DNA of 64,000 nucleotides from Bacteroides oleiciplenus YIT 12058 (GTDB lineage: Bacteria; Bacteroidota; Bacteroidia; Bacteroidales; Bacteroidaceae), in assembly GCF_000315485.1 (NCBI RefSeq), contig NZ_JH992941.1, positions 868,001-932,000 on the forward strand, in the 5' to 3' direction. The first letter of the stretch is position 1. Each line of letters opens with the position of its first letter. The position numbers were made by a program, and so were the translations under genes. Below are positions 10,701 through 17,167 of this stretch, one piece after another. A model generated the notes under the pieces. It worked only from the letters and a program-made list of their open reading frames with translations. It ran no database searches and was not told where the DNA came from.

Positions 10701-11740
10701 TTCTCAAAATAAGTATAAGACTTCGGATAATAATCCACTCCACCGAAGTACGAACCCACCCAAATACCCCTTTCCCTGTCCTCACACAACGAATAGACTG
10801 CATTATCCGACAGAGAATAAGGGTCATCTTTAGAGCCGTGCAGATGCACATATTTATCCGTGCGAAGATTATAGATATAAACTCCCGACTCGGCCCCAAT
10901 CCACAGCTCATTATCGGAGTTGACCAGCAAATCCCGGCAAAAAACCATTTCACCGGTTTCGTCCATCATCAGTAGGTTACGCAGGTTGCCGGAAGTAAGG
11001 TTCAACTCCTGAACTCCCTGCCGTATAGAACTAATATAAAGGCAATTGTAAGCTCCCGGAACAATATTCATCACCACATCGTCCTTGAAAACCTCATTGC
11101 CGCCCTTTGGCGAAAGATAAGGGTGAAGTGTCTTCAAATTGTCCTTTGAGTAGAACAGTCCATTACCATAAAAACCTATCCAGATAGTTCCGCTATTATC
11201 GAAAGAGAAGCTATTTACGTTAGCCGAGAATTCATTCAGTATATAATTATGGAGTTTTTCCTTTTGAGCGTCATAGCAGAATAGTCCCTGCGTTTCAACA
11301 GCTATCCACACCCGCCCTTGCTTATCACCTGAAATGGCGGAAACAGTGCGCTCTATTTTTGTGTTTTCCTCGCTCAACTGGTCGAAGGGAACAAAAGTCT
11401 CTTTATCCGAGCAGTAGATGTACAGTCCTGCATCCGTACCTACCCAGATATCTCCATCATTGTCTTCGTAGAGGCAAGTCACAAAGTTATTCCCCAGACT
11501 GTGATTGTCGGTCATGTTACGTTTGAAGTTCCGGAACGACAATCCGTCATACCGGCTCAGTCCGCCTTTAGTACCAAACCACATAAATCCTTTCTTATCC
11601 TGCATGATTGCATTGACCGTAGTCTGGGACAGTCCGTCCTTGATACTAAGATTTCTGAAATAGTAATGTTCATTTGCCGCTTGTGTCCAGCAAACCATAT
11701 AGCAAAGAAAACTGATGAGGGCTATGATTCTCTTGTCCAT
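7715..11740 (-). CDS. Hybrid two-component system sensor/regulator (HTCS1)
   Basis: A one-piece glycan sensor. From the chosen start it has 1341 residues: Sec leader, about 700 residues of two-component-propeller repeats in the periplasm (many GxIWVGT or GLxWFGT strands), a Y_Y_Y domain, one membrane helix (FSIWAYCIYALLIMGCSVYAFWYF), HisKA with phospho-acceptor H840 in NVAHEIRTPL, HATPase (GAGIGLAL), receiver with D1144 in VSDVVMP, and a C-terminal AraC-type HTH. The ATG at 11740 (MDKRIIALISF) is preferred over the ATG at 11890 because it begins a signal peptide and a -7 box lies only 26 bp upstream. It probably binds an oligosaccharide of the region 1 glycan and activates the flanking operons. 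Confidence 0.93.
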   Translation of the reverse strand: MDKRIIALISFLCYMVCWTQAANEHYYFRNLSIKDGLSQTTVNAIMQDKKGFMWFGTKGGLSRYDGLSFRNFKRNMTDNHSLGNNFVTCLYEDNDGDIWVGTDAGLYIYCSDKETFVPFDQLSEENTKIERTVSAISGDKQGRVWIAVETQGLFCYDAQKEKLHNYILNEFSANVNSFSFDNSGTIWIGFYGNGLFYSKDNLKTLHPYLSPKGGNEVFKDDVVMNIVPGAYNCLYISSIRQGVQELNLTSGNLRNLLMMDETGEMVFCRDLLVNSDNELWIGAESGVYIYNLRTDKYVHLHGSKDDPYSLSDNAVYSLCEDRERGIWVGSYFGGVDYYPKSYTYFEKYYPKDGENTLQGKRVREFCQDNKGILWIGTEDGGLNRFDPKTKTFSFFAPSSGFTNIHGLCMVGDKLWVGTFSKGLKIVDTNTGNILKTYQKTDSPRSLIDNSIFAIYRTVTGDIYLGTMFGLLKYNEQTDDFDRITELAGKFVYDIKEDSEGNLWLATYANGAYCYNVNEKRWKNYVHNENNKESLPYDKVLSIFEDSHRQIWLTTQGGGFCLFHPDTETFTSYDSSNGLPNDVVYQIIEDAEGLFWLTTNSGLACFNPGTKQVKVYTTANGLLGDQFNYRSGYRDEAGAIYLGSIDGFVVFNPKTFTENKNLPPVVITDFMLFNKEVRAGENNAPLEKSITFSDRITLQSDQNSFSFRIAALGYQLPKMNKLMYRLDGFDKDWITVGESPIVTYSNLGYGDYLFRVKASNSDGIWNPDEHLLYIHILPPFYFSIWAYCIYALLIMGCSVYAFWYFKQRSSRQHRRQLEKFEQEKEREIYNAKIDFFTNVAHEIRTPLTLIKGPLENIILKKDLDPETHEDLNIMQHNTERLLNLTNQLLDFRKVESQGYRLNFAKCDITNVLRETYMRFTSLSRQKGFDLTLEMPEENFCAHVNREAFTKIISNLLNNGMKYADTYVHIKLEVDVENQAFYVTTKNDGVIIPDEMKEEIFQPFVRFSQKEEVKVTTGAGIGLALSRSLAELHRGSLVMLPGEDANAFRLTLPIIQDMAISLDSDVMNKEVELQTGTSGEHFSDDKQEGKQQRVSKHVVLVVEDNPDMLSFIERQLSSEYTVLTATNGKEALQALDSNFVNLVVSDVVMPLMDGFELCKIIKSEVGYSHIPIILLTAKTNIQSKIEGMELGADSYIEKPFSPEYLLAVVSNLINNREKLRQNFAKSPFVAVNTMALTKADEEFIKKLNEIILSNLSNQEFSMDDIADSLNMSRSSFYRKMKGVLDLTPNEYLRLERLKRAAQLLKEGESRINEICYMVGFNSSSYFSKCFQKQFGVLPKDFVG

Positions 11741-11765
11741 CTTTGTGTTTTTATAGATTCGTTGC

Positions 11766-11773
11766 CAAATATA
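11766..11773 (-). promoter_or_regulatory. -7 box of HTCS1
   Basis: On the minus strand this reads TATATTTG, matching TAnnTTTG, 26 bp before the ATG at 11740. It implies a leader of under 20 nt and rules against the in-frame ATG at 11890. Confidence 0.6.
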
Positions 11774-11925
11774 GCTCAATTTGACGATAAATGGTAAGAG
11801 AAATATTTCAATAAATAAAAATATCGTCTCTTTCACAGCTGTAAACACAGCGGAAGTATGCCCGGAGAGCCCTCGACCCATGCTCTTCACCCGGATTGCC
11901 TATACTTTGCCTATCTCATTGCATA

Positions 11926-12150
11926 ACTGAGCACAGCACACCGCAGGACTGAGCATAGCACAGTCCCGGACTGAGCACCGAAAACACCCGGATGTTTTAC
12001 CCTAAAACATGGGGATGTTTTCCCCAAAAACATGGGGGTGTTTTACCCCAAAACATCCGGATGTTTTAGGAGATAACATGGGGATGTTATAATAGATCAG
12101 TCCCGGACTCAGGGGGGCTAAGTCCGGGACGTAGAGGTGCTAAGTCCTAC
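11926..12150. repeat. Outer 22-bp-period repeats and inverted arms around the palindrome array
   Basis: On the left, ACTGAGCA recurs at 11926, 11948 and 11970, 22 bp apart. On the right, GCTAAGTCC recurs at 12117 and 12139, also 22 bp apart. The left stretch 11943-11972 and the right stretch 12120-12150 are imperfect inverted copies of each other (AGGACTxAGCA and GTCCCGGACT blocks). GTCCCGGACT also occurs at 12100-12109. The whole element could fold as a long stem enclosing the five hairpins. Confidence 0.75.
11981..12090. repeat. Five tandem palindromic units, 23-bp period
   Basis: Units start at 11981, 12004, 12027, 12050 and 12073, exactly 23 bp apart. Each is an 18-bp inverted repeat plus a 5-bp spacer. 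The fourth is a perfect palindrome, AAAACATCCGGATGTTTT; the others keep the AAAACAT/ATGTTTT arms (AAAACAC or ATAACAT in variants) and vary the central four bases. The array is flanked by further repeats of 22-bp period. Each unit could form a hairpin in RNA or a dimer-binding site in DNA. Confidence 0.9.
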
Positions 12151-12173
12151 TTTGAAAGGTACAGCAACAGTCC

Positions 12174-13139
12174 TTACTTTACTAATTCAGGAATTATATA
12201 CTCTTTACTAATCCTCATGCGGTCCACTCCATTGGCATTCTCGAAGGAGACTTCTCCGATATACATGGCACGCGGATGAATCTTTTCCTTGTCTTTATGG
12301 GCATGATAGACAATGCGGAGCTTGCCTGCCTTATCGGTAAACATGGCGCTATGCCCCACTCCCACCAGTTCGCCGGGCTTTTGCAACAATGGATTTTCAT
12401 CATATTTGCTCCAGGTGCCCATCAAGTCGGTAGCCGTGGCACAACCTACTCCATAGAACGGGCTCTCATAACTATTGGCAGAATAGGACATATAATACAA
12501 CCCGTTACGCTTAACAATAAAGGAACCTTCGTTCACACGGGGCCAGACTTCCTCCCACTCCTGAGAGACATGGAGACAGGGATGCATCGTCTCCTTCTTG
12601 ATAGTGACAAGGTCTTTTTCCAACTCTGCAATCCAGATATTGTTGCCGTCATTGAACCGCACGAAAGTGAGGTAAGGCGTACCGTCATCATCTATAAACA
12701 GAGAGTTGTCAATGCACTTTTCATCCGTAATCATCGGCTCTTTCTTCTCTTGCACAAATGGCCCTGCGGGAGAATCGGCAATCGCCACACAGATGTGTTC
12801 GTCGGCCGAATAGTACATATAGAATTTCCCGTTCACGGCATAGACTTCGGGGGCCCAGAACCAACGGTCCGCCCAGGAGTCTTTCTTATTCAGGGCGATA
12901 CCTTTATACTTCCAGGTCAGCAAGTCATCGGAAGTATATACTTCGATTCCTTCGCCGGAATGGGTGCCATAAGCATAGTATACCCCATCGTACAACATAA
13001 TGAACGGGTCTCCCAAAGGAACAGGTGCTTTCACGTCATTGGTAGCAGTGTTGTCGGCATCCTTTTTGGAGGAAGCCGACTGACAGGAAACAAGTGTTCC
13101 CAAGATTAACAAACAGATAAAAACCAGATTCTTCTTCAT
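12174..13139 (-). CDS. GH43 glycosidase, lipoprotein
   Basis: A 321-residue lipoprotein (lipobox ending at C19) with a single five-bladed propeller domain. The GH43 catalytic triad is visible: D44 in PLGDPFIM (base), D144 in CIDNSLF (pKa modulator) and E204 in RVNEGSF (acid). WFWAPEVY near 93 is a typical active-site strand. GH43 members remove arabinofuranose, xylose or galactose; the subfamily is not assignable by eye. It is the last gene of the operon, 54 bp after the sulfatase, and is followed by the palindromic array. A membrane-anchored exo-enzyme acting on imported oligosaccharides is the likely role. Confidence 0.88.
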   Translation of the reverse strand: MKKNLVFICLLILGTLVSCQSASSKKDADNTATNDVKAPVPLGDPFIMLYDGVYYAYGTHSGEGIEVYTSDDLLTWKYKGIALNKKDSWADRWFWAPEVYAVNGKFYMYYSADEHICVAIADSPAGPFVQEKKEPMITDEKCIDNSLFIDDDGTPYLTFVRFNDGNNIWIAELEKDLVTIKKETMHPCLHVSQEWEEVWPRVNEGSFIVKRNGLYYMSYSANSYESPFYGVGCATATDLMGTWSKYDENPLLQKPGELVGVGHSAMFTDKAGKLRIVYHAHKDKEKIHPRAMYIGEVSFENANGVDRMRISKEYIIPELVK

Positions 13140-13193
13140 ACGATTCTATATTTAATAATATCTTAATTGCAAACTATTCGAATACCGCTTTCA

Positions 13194-14747
13194 TCAATCA
13201 TTAGAGAAATGATAATTATAAAGATTCCGTTTGAAGTGATAACGATGCCTGGGCACTGGCAACGGGTCTTGCAAACGTAGTTCCCAAGCTAACAACTTCG
13301 TCAGCAACTCACTCTGCTGATTGATGTACTTTGAGTTCCCAAACAGATTGTTCACTTCATAAGGGTCCTTCTTCAGATTATACAGTTCACCCTTTCCATA
13401 ACTATTCATCACCAGTTTCCAGTCGCCCATACGCACCATCCTGGAGGTTCCACTCTGGGTCCAGGTATTCAGTTCGTCAAAGCCGGCCACTTTCTTGCGG
13501 TCCAGTGCACCTTCCTGCTCAAAAGTCAGTTTATCATCCAGAGGAACATCTTCTCCGCCAAAGCCCAACTGTACGACAACGCTCGAGAATTCTTCTTTTG
13601 GATACTCCTTGCCCGTCAGCATCGGCCACAAGCTTCGCCCCTGTACGCCTATGGGTATGGTGTCACCTATTGCCGTACAGAAAGTAGGAAACAGGTCAGC
13701 CAGTGAAACGTGCGCATCTATCGCTTTAGGTTGTTGTTTTATCTGGTATCCGGCCCACACCATCGGTATCCTGGTCAAAGCTTCGGATAAACCCGCTCCC
13801 TTGCGAATTAAGCCGTATTCACCGCAAAAATCACCATGATCGGAAAGAACTACGATAATAGTTTTCTCAAATAATCCCTTCTCTTTCAGATTCTCGACTA
13901 ACCGTTGTATCTGGTCATCTATCAGGCGAATCATTCCCATATAATTCCCTCTCAATCGTGGCAGATCTTTTTCAAGGTCAGGGCAGGAAGCATCTTCCAG
14001 CTCTCCCAGAATCTGATACTTGCTTCCCTTCTTTATTGCGTCCTGACGTGAAGTCTTTACAGCCGGAAGTTTATCCGGTGAGAACATCGAATAATAGGGT
14101 TCACAAACCTGATATGGATTATGTGGTTCGGGGAACGAAACCCAGACAAAGAACGGATTGTCTTTCTGGCTGTCTATCCATTCTATGGCCTGGTCTACAA
14201 TTCGTGTAGGCTGCTGGTCTTTCAGAGGTATGGGCGAAGGTTCCAGATACTGACCGACAGCTTCTTTAAAGAATTTGGACACGGCAAGTTCTCCTTCCGT
14301 CACCGGTTTGTTTTTCCCCCAGTGGGAATATTCGGACCAGAAGTCCATATCTTTGGCATTCAAGTAGGCATGGTTCTTGCCCACTAATGCGGTTTTGTAA
14401 TGGTTCTCTTTCAGAACAGTTATCAGGTCTTTGGCATAATATATATCACGTACATTGTGGTTGGTGCGCACATGAGTAGCGCTTGGGAAGCGACCTGTAA
14501 ACATGGAACAACGCGCAGGACTACTGGCAGGCATCACTGTATATGCCTTGTCAAACCAGGCATTCTGCCGGGCCAAAGCATCGACATAAGGGGTGATCTC
14601 CATAGGGAAACCTTCACGTCCGCACAAGTCAGCACGTTGCTGGTCGGTCATTATTACTACGATATTCGGTTTATCGGTCTGAGCCAACAGAGACAGACCA
14701 ACTCCCTGGAGAAGTACTCCTGAGAAAAGACACCTTCGGAAATTCAT
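13194..14747 (-). CDS. Sulfatase, family S1 (arylsulfatase-type), Ser-type
   Basis: A 517-residue enzyme with an N-terminal leader (1-22) and the alkaline-phosphatase-superfamily fold. PNIVVIMTDQQRAD (27-40) carries metal ligands. The formylglycine site is SSPARCSMFTGR, with S75 as the residue to be oxidised, so maturation needs an anaerobic sulfatase-maturating enzyme (not in this window). VVLSDHGDFCGEYG carries further metal ligands. The length is normal for S1. It follows a T-run terminator-like hairpin at 14787-14824 and precedes the GH43 by 54 bp, so its expression may depend on read-through. It implies a sulfate ester in the target glycan. Confidence 0.92.
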   Translation of the reverse strand: MNFRRCLFSGVLLQGVGLSLLAQTDKPNIVVIMTDQQRADLCGREGFPMEITPYVDALARQNAWFDKAYTVMPASSPARCSMFTGRFPSATHVRTNHNVRDIYYAKDLITVLKENHYKTALVGKNHAYLNAKDMDFWSEYSHWGKNKPVTEGELAVSKFFKEAVGQYLEPSPIPLKDQQPTRIVDQAIEWIDSQKDNPFFVWVSFPEPHNPYQVCEPYYSMFSPDKLPAVKTSRQDAIKKGSKYQILGELEDASCPDLEKDLPRLRGNYMGMIRLIDDQIQRLVENLKEKGLFEKTIIVVLSDHGDFCGEYGLIRKGAGLSEALTRIPMVWAGYQIKQQPKAIDAHVSLADLFPTFCTAIGDTIPIGVQGRSLWPMLTGKEYPKEEFSSVVVQLGFGGEDVPLDDKLTFEQEGALDRKKVAGFDELNTWTQSGTSRMVRMGDWKLVMNSYGKGELYNLKKDPYEVNNLFGNSKYINQQSELLTKLLAWELRLQDPLPVPRHRYHFKRNLYNYHFSND

Positions 14748-14777
14748 AATTATCTGATTTTTAATTAATCCCTAAAC

Positions 14778-14824
14778 AAAAAAACACATACCCCATAACC
14801 TCTTAATCGAGGTTATGAAGTATG
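14778..14824 (-). terminator. Intrinsic terminator or attenuator between GH88/105 and sulfatase
   Basis: Stem CATAACCTC (14794-14802) pairs with GAGGTTATG (14809-14817) around a 6-nt loop. An extra CATAC/GTATG pair closes it below a 2-nt internal loop. On the minus strand the stem is followed by seven T residues (A-run at 14778-14784). It lies 22 bp after the GH88/105 stop and about 30 bp before the sulfatase start, with no clear new promoter after it. Confidence 0.75.
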
Positions 14825-14846
14825 CAGGTATCTAATATATTACATT

Positions 14847-15962
14847 TTATTCGCTCAGCAATGCATAAGCACACCAAATAATGGGAGCTTGTCCGTGATA
14901 ATCACCTGTAATGCGGGGACGATCCAGATAATACTGGTGGCTGTTCTTCTTGCCTGTACCGATGCAAACTTCCATCAAGTCATTGTTATCATCAAGATAG
15001 TTGCAAAGCCCCAACCATGCACGGCGGGCAATCGGTCCATATTCATCCTTGTCCAGCCATCCGTTCTTCACGCCCTGAATCATGGCATACGTAAACATGG
15101 CCGACCCGGATGTTTCCGTCCAGCAGTCCTTTTCGTCAATCAACTGGTTCCAGAGTCCGTCTTCATTCACATATTTCTTCAGGTTCTCCATCATCAAGCG
15201 ATATCCTTTGAGGATGCGCTGGCGGTTAGGATCGTTTTCCGGAAGGTTGAAAAGCAATTCCGTCATGCCCACAGCCATCCAGCCATCGCCACGCCCCCAA
15301 TAGAAGGGCACATCGGGCGCATGATAAAAGAGACCGTTCTCACGCTGAATCTCATCCAGATAAAGCACCATTTCCTTAGCAGCGCGGTTGATGTATTTTT
15401 TATCTCCTGTCACGTGATAGGCTTCGGCCTGTACGATGGTAATCATATACATATCATCAATCCAGAGGCGGGTCTGCCAGGAGTATCCCTTCTTGTGCCA
15501 TTTGCGCTCTTCATCATTCGCTTTTTCAGGAAGAATCCATTGCGTATCGGCATACGGCAATCCGAGTTCTTTATAACGCTCGTCCTTCGTCATGCGATAC
15601 AGTTTCAAAGGTAGGCAACCGAACATATTCTGGTCTACATGAATCGGAGGAGGAAGCAAGTCTTTCTCCAGATGGAATAGCAACTCGAAACGTTCTCTCA
15701 ACTTCTTGATAAGTTCCTGGTCGTTCGTCATTTCGGCGAATCGGAGCGCTCCATACCAGGTGCAGACTTCAGCATAATGTATGCCTCTGTCTCCATAAAG
15801 TTGGTGTTTGGTCTCCATCAGACGACTACTTACCTTTTTCCCCACTGTTTTGGGATTTGCCCTTACAGGGAAATTACTGAAATAATCTTGTGCAGTGATA
15901 GTACTTGTCATTACAAACACGCCCACAACAAATAGATAAATAAAACGATAATCTCTCTTCAT
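14847..15962 (-). CDS. Unsaturated uronyl hydrolase, GH88/GH105 family (third copy)
   Basis: From the ATG at 15962 the protein has 371 residues with a clear signal peptide (MKRDYRFIYLFVVGVF). It has the family motif RLWIDDMYMITIVQ (D169/D170), HVDQNMFGCLPLKLY and HAPDVPFYWGRGDGW. An upstream in-frame ATG at 16013 overlaps the stop of the epimerase gene as ATGA, so coupled initiation adding 17 residues is possible, but the leader then looks less like a signal peptide. The enzyme would remove unsaturated uronic acid from imported fragments. It is more diverged from the two copies at 1-7435 than those are from each other, suggesting a different linkage or uronic acid. Confidence 0.92.
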   Translation of the reverse strand: MKRDYRFIYLFVVGVFVMTSTITAQDYFSNFPVRANPKTVGKKVSSRLMETKHQLYGDRGIHYAEVCTWYGALRFAEMTNDQELIKKLRERFELLFHLEKDLLPPPIHVDQNMFGCLPLKLYRMTKDERYKELGLPYADTQWILPEKANDEERKWHKKGYSWQTRLWIDDMYMITIVQAEAYHVTGDKKYINRAAKEMVLYLDEIQRENGLFYHAPDVPFYWGRGDGWMAVGMTELLFNLPENDPNRQRILKGYRLMMENLKKYVNEDGLWNQLIDEKDCWTETSGSAMFTYAMIQGVKNGWLDKDEYGPIARRAWLGLCNYLDDNNDLMEVCIGTGKKNSHQYYLDRPRITGDYHGQAPIIWCAYALLSE

Positions 15963-16009
15963 AATTCTTATAGTCTTTAAATGAATAATTGATTGGTTCA
16001 GTTGTTTTG

Positions 16010-17146
16010 TCATTTTCTCACGGAGAATTTATAAATGCAATGGCTATCATATTTCTCGCCCGGTTTCAATAGTGCCGACGGCCACTCCGGTTTGTTAGGA
16101 GTATCGGGATACTTCTGAGTTTCCAGGCAAACGGAAGCACGATGACCATATACGATACCTTTCTTTCCCTTCACCGTACCATCCAGGAAGTTACCGGCAT
16201 AAATCTGAATACCCGGTTCGTTGGTATAGACATCAAGTACGATGCCTGTTTCGGGAGATTCAAGAGTGGCACACTTCCGTGAAATATCCCCTTTCGTGTT
16301 GAGTACCCAGTTATGGTCGTAACCTTTGCCATACTTCAACTGTATGAAATCATTATTGATACGCGCTCCGATGGCTGTGGGTTTGCGGAAATCCATATCC
16401 GTATTTTCCACAGGGGCAATCTCACCGGTTGTCATAAAGGTGCTGTCCACAGGAGTATATGCATCGGCATCGATAGTCAACAAATAATCCGAATTATCCT
16501 TGGAAGGATCGCCATCCAGGTTAAAGTAAGAGTGATTAGTCAGGTTAACAACCGTAGTACGGTCTGTTTCGGCACTATAACGGATATCAAGAGCATCGTC
16601 ATCCGTCAATGAGAAAGTAACCTTGCACGTCAGATTGCCCGGGAATCCTTCTTCTCCATCTTTCGACAGATAAGTCAATTCCAGAACTTGCTCGCTCAAC
16701 TGCTGTGCATCGAACATCCGGAAATCAAATCCCTTGGAACCGCCATGCAGGCAGTGACCGTAATTATTCTGTGGCAACTGATATTCCACACCGTCTACGG
16801 TAATCTTACCCTGGTTAATACGATTGCCATAACGTCCGATGGTAGCGCCAAAATTTGTAGGAAGGTTAACGTAATCCTGAATAGAATCGAATCCTAATAC
16901 AACGTCACGCATAACGCCCTCTTTATCCGGTACCATCACCGATACAATACGTCCACCGAAGTTTGTAATGCAAACTTCCATACCATTTTTATTCTTTAGT
17001 ACAAACAGGCTTGTCTGTTTGCCGTCTACTTCCATACGGAAATCAGCCGGATTCAAACCTGAAGCAGTCTTTTCACTCACCTGCTTGCTTGTGCAGGCTG
17101 ATGCCAATAGCATCACTCCTGCTAACAAAATCATAACTTTATTCAT
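16010..17146 (-). CDS. Aldose 1-epimerase (galactose mutarotase), lipoprotein
   Basis: A 378-residue protein with a lipobox ending at C18 (LLASACTS). The GalM fold is shown by ITNFGGRIVSVMVPDKEG, NFGATIGRYGNRI, HCLHGGSKGFD and NLTNHSYFNLDGD, the last two carrying the catalytic His residues; a Glu near the C-terminus (VCLETQKYPDTPN) is the expected base. It interconverts alpha and beta anomers of aldoses released in the periplasm, speeding uptake. It lies 22 bp after the 676-residue protein and overlaps a possible start of the GH88/105 gene by ATGA. Galactose is the usual substrate, but periplasmic homologues may act on other sugars. Confidence 0.93.
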   Translation of the reverse strand: MNKVMILLAGVMLLASACTSKQVSEKTASGLNPADFRMEVDGKQTSLFVLKNKNGMEVCITNFGGRIVSVMVPDKEGVMRDVVLGFDSIQDYVNLPTNFGATIGRYGNRINQGKITVDGVEYQLPQNNYGHCLHGGSKGFDFRMFDAQQLSEQVLELTYLSKDGEEGFPGNLTCKVTFSLTDDDALDIRYSAETDRTTVVNLTNHSYFNLDGDPSKDNSDYLLTIDADAYTPVDSTFMTTGEIAPVENTDMDFRKPTAIGARINNDFIQLKYGKGYDHNWVLNTKGDISRKCATLESPETGIVLDVYTNEPGIQIYAGNFLDGTVKGKKGIVYGHRASVCLETQKYPDTPNKPEWPSALLKPGEKYDSHCIYKFSVRK

Positions 17147-17167
17147 ATCGCTTATACTATTTATGCT

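Larger units (their letters stand above)
11741..12173. other. Noncoding gap between GH43 and HTCS1
   Basis: The gap of 433 bp holds the HTCS1 -7 box at 11766-11773 and a complex palindromic repeat region from 11926 to 12150. No credible ORF is seen. Genes on both sides are on the minus strand, so the repeat region lies in the 3' untranslated part of the GH43 transcript and upstream of the HTCS1 promoter. Confidence 0.8.

Noticed and set aside
11741..11890. N-terminal extension of HTCS1 to the ATG at 11890
   Set aside because: It would place 50 residues before the signal peptide and run through the predicted -7 box at 11766-11773.
11926..12150. CRISPR array
   Set aside because: Units are 22-23 bp with only 3-5 bp between palindromes, spacers are not unique, and there is no cas gene in the window.
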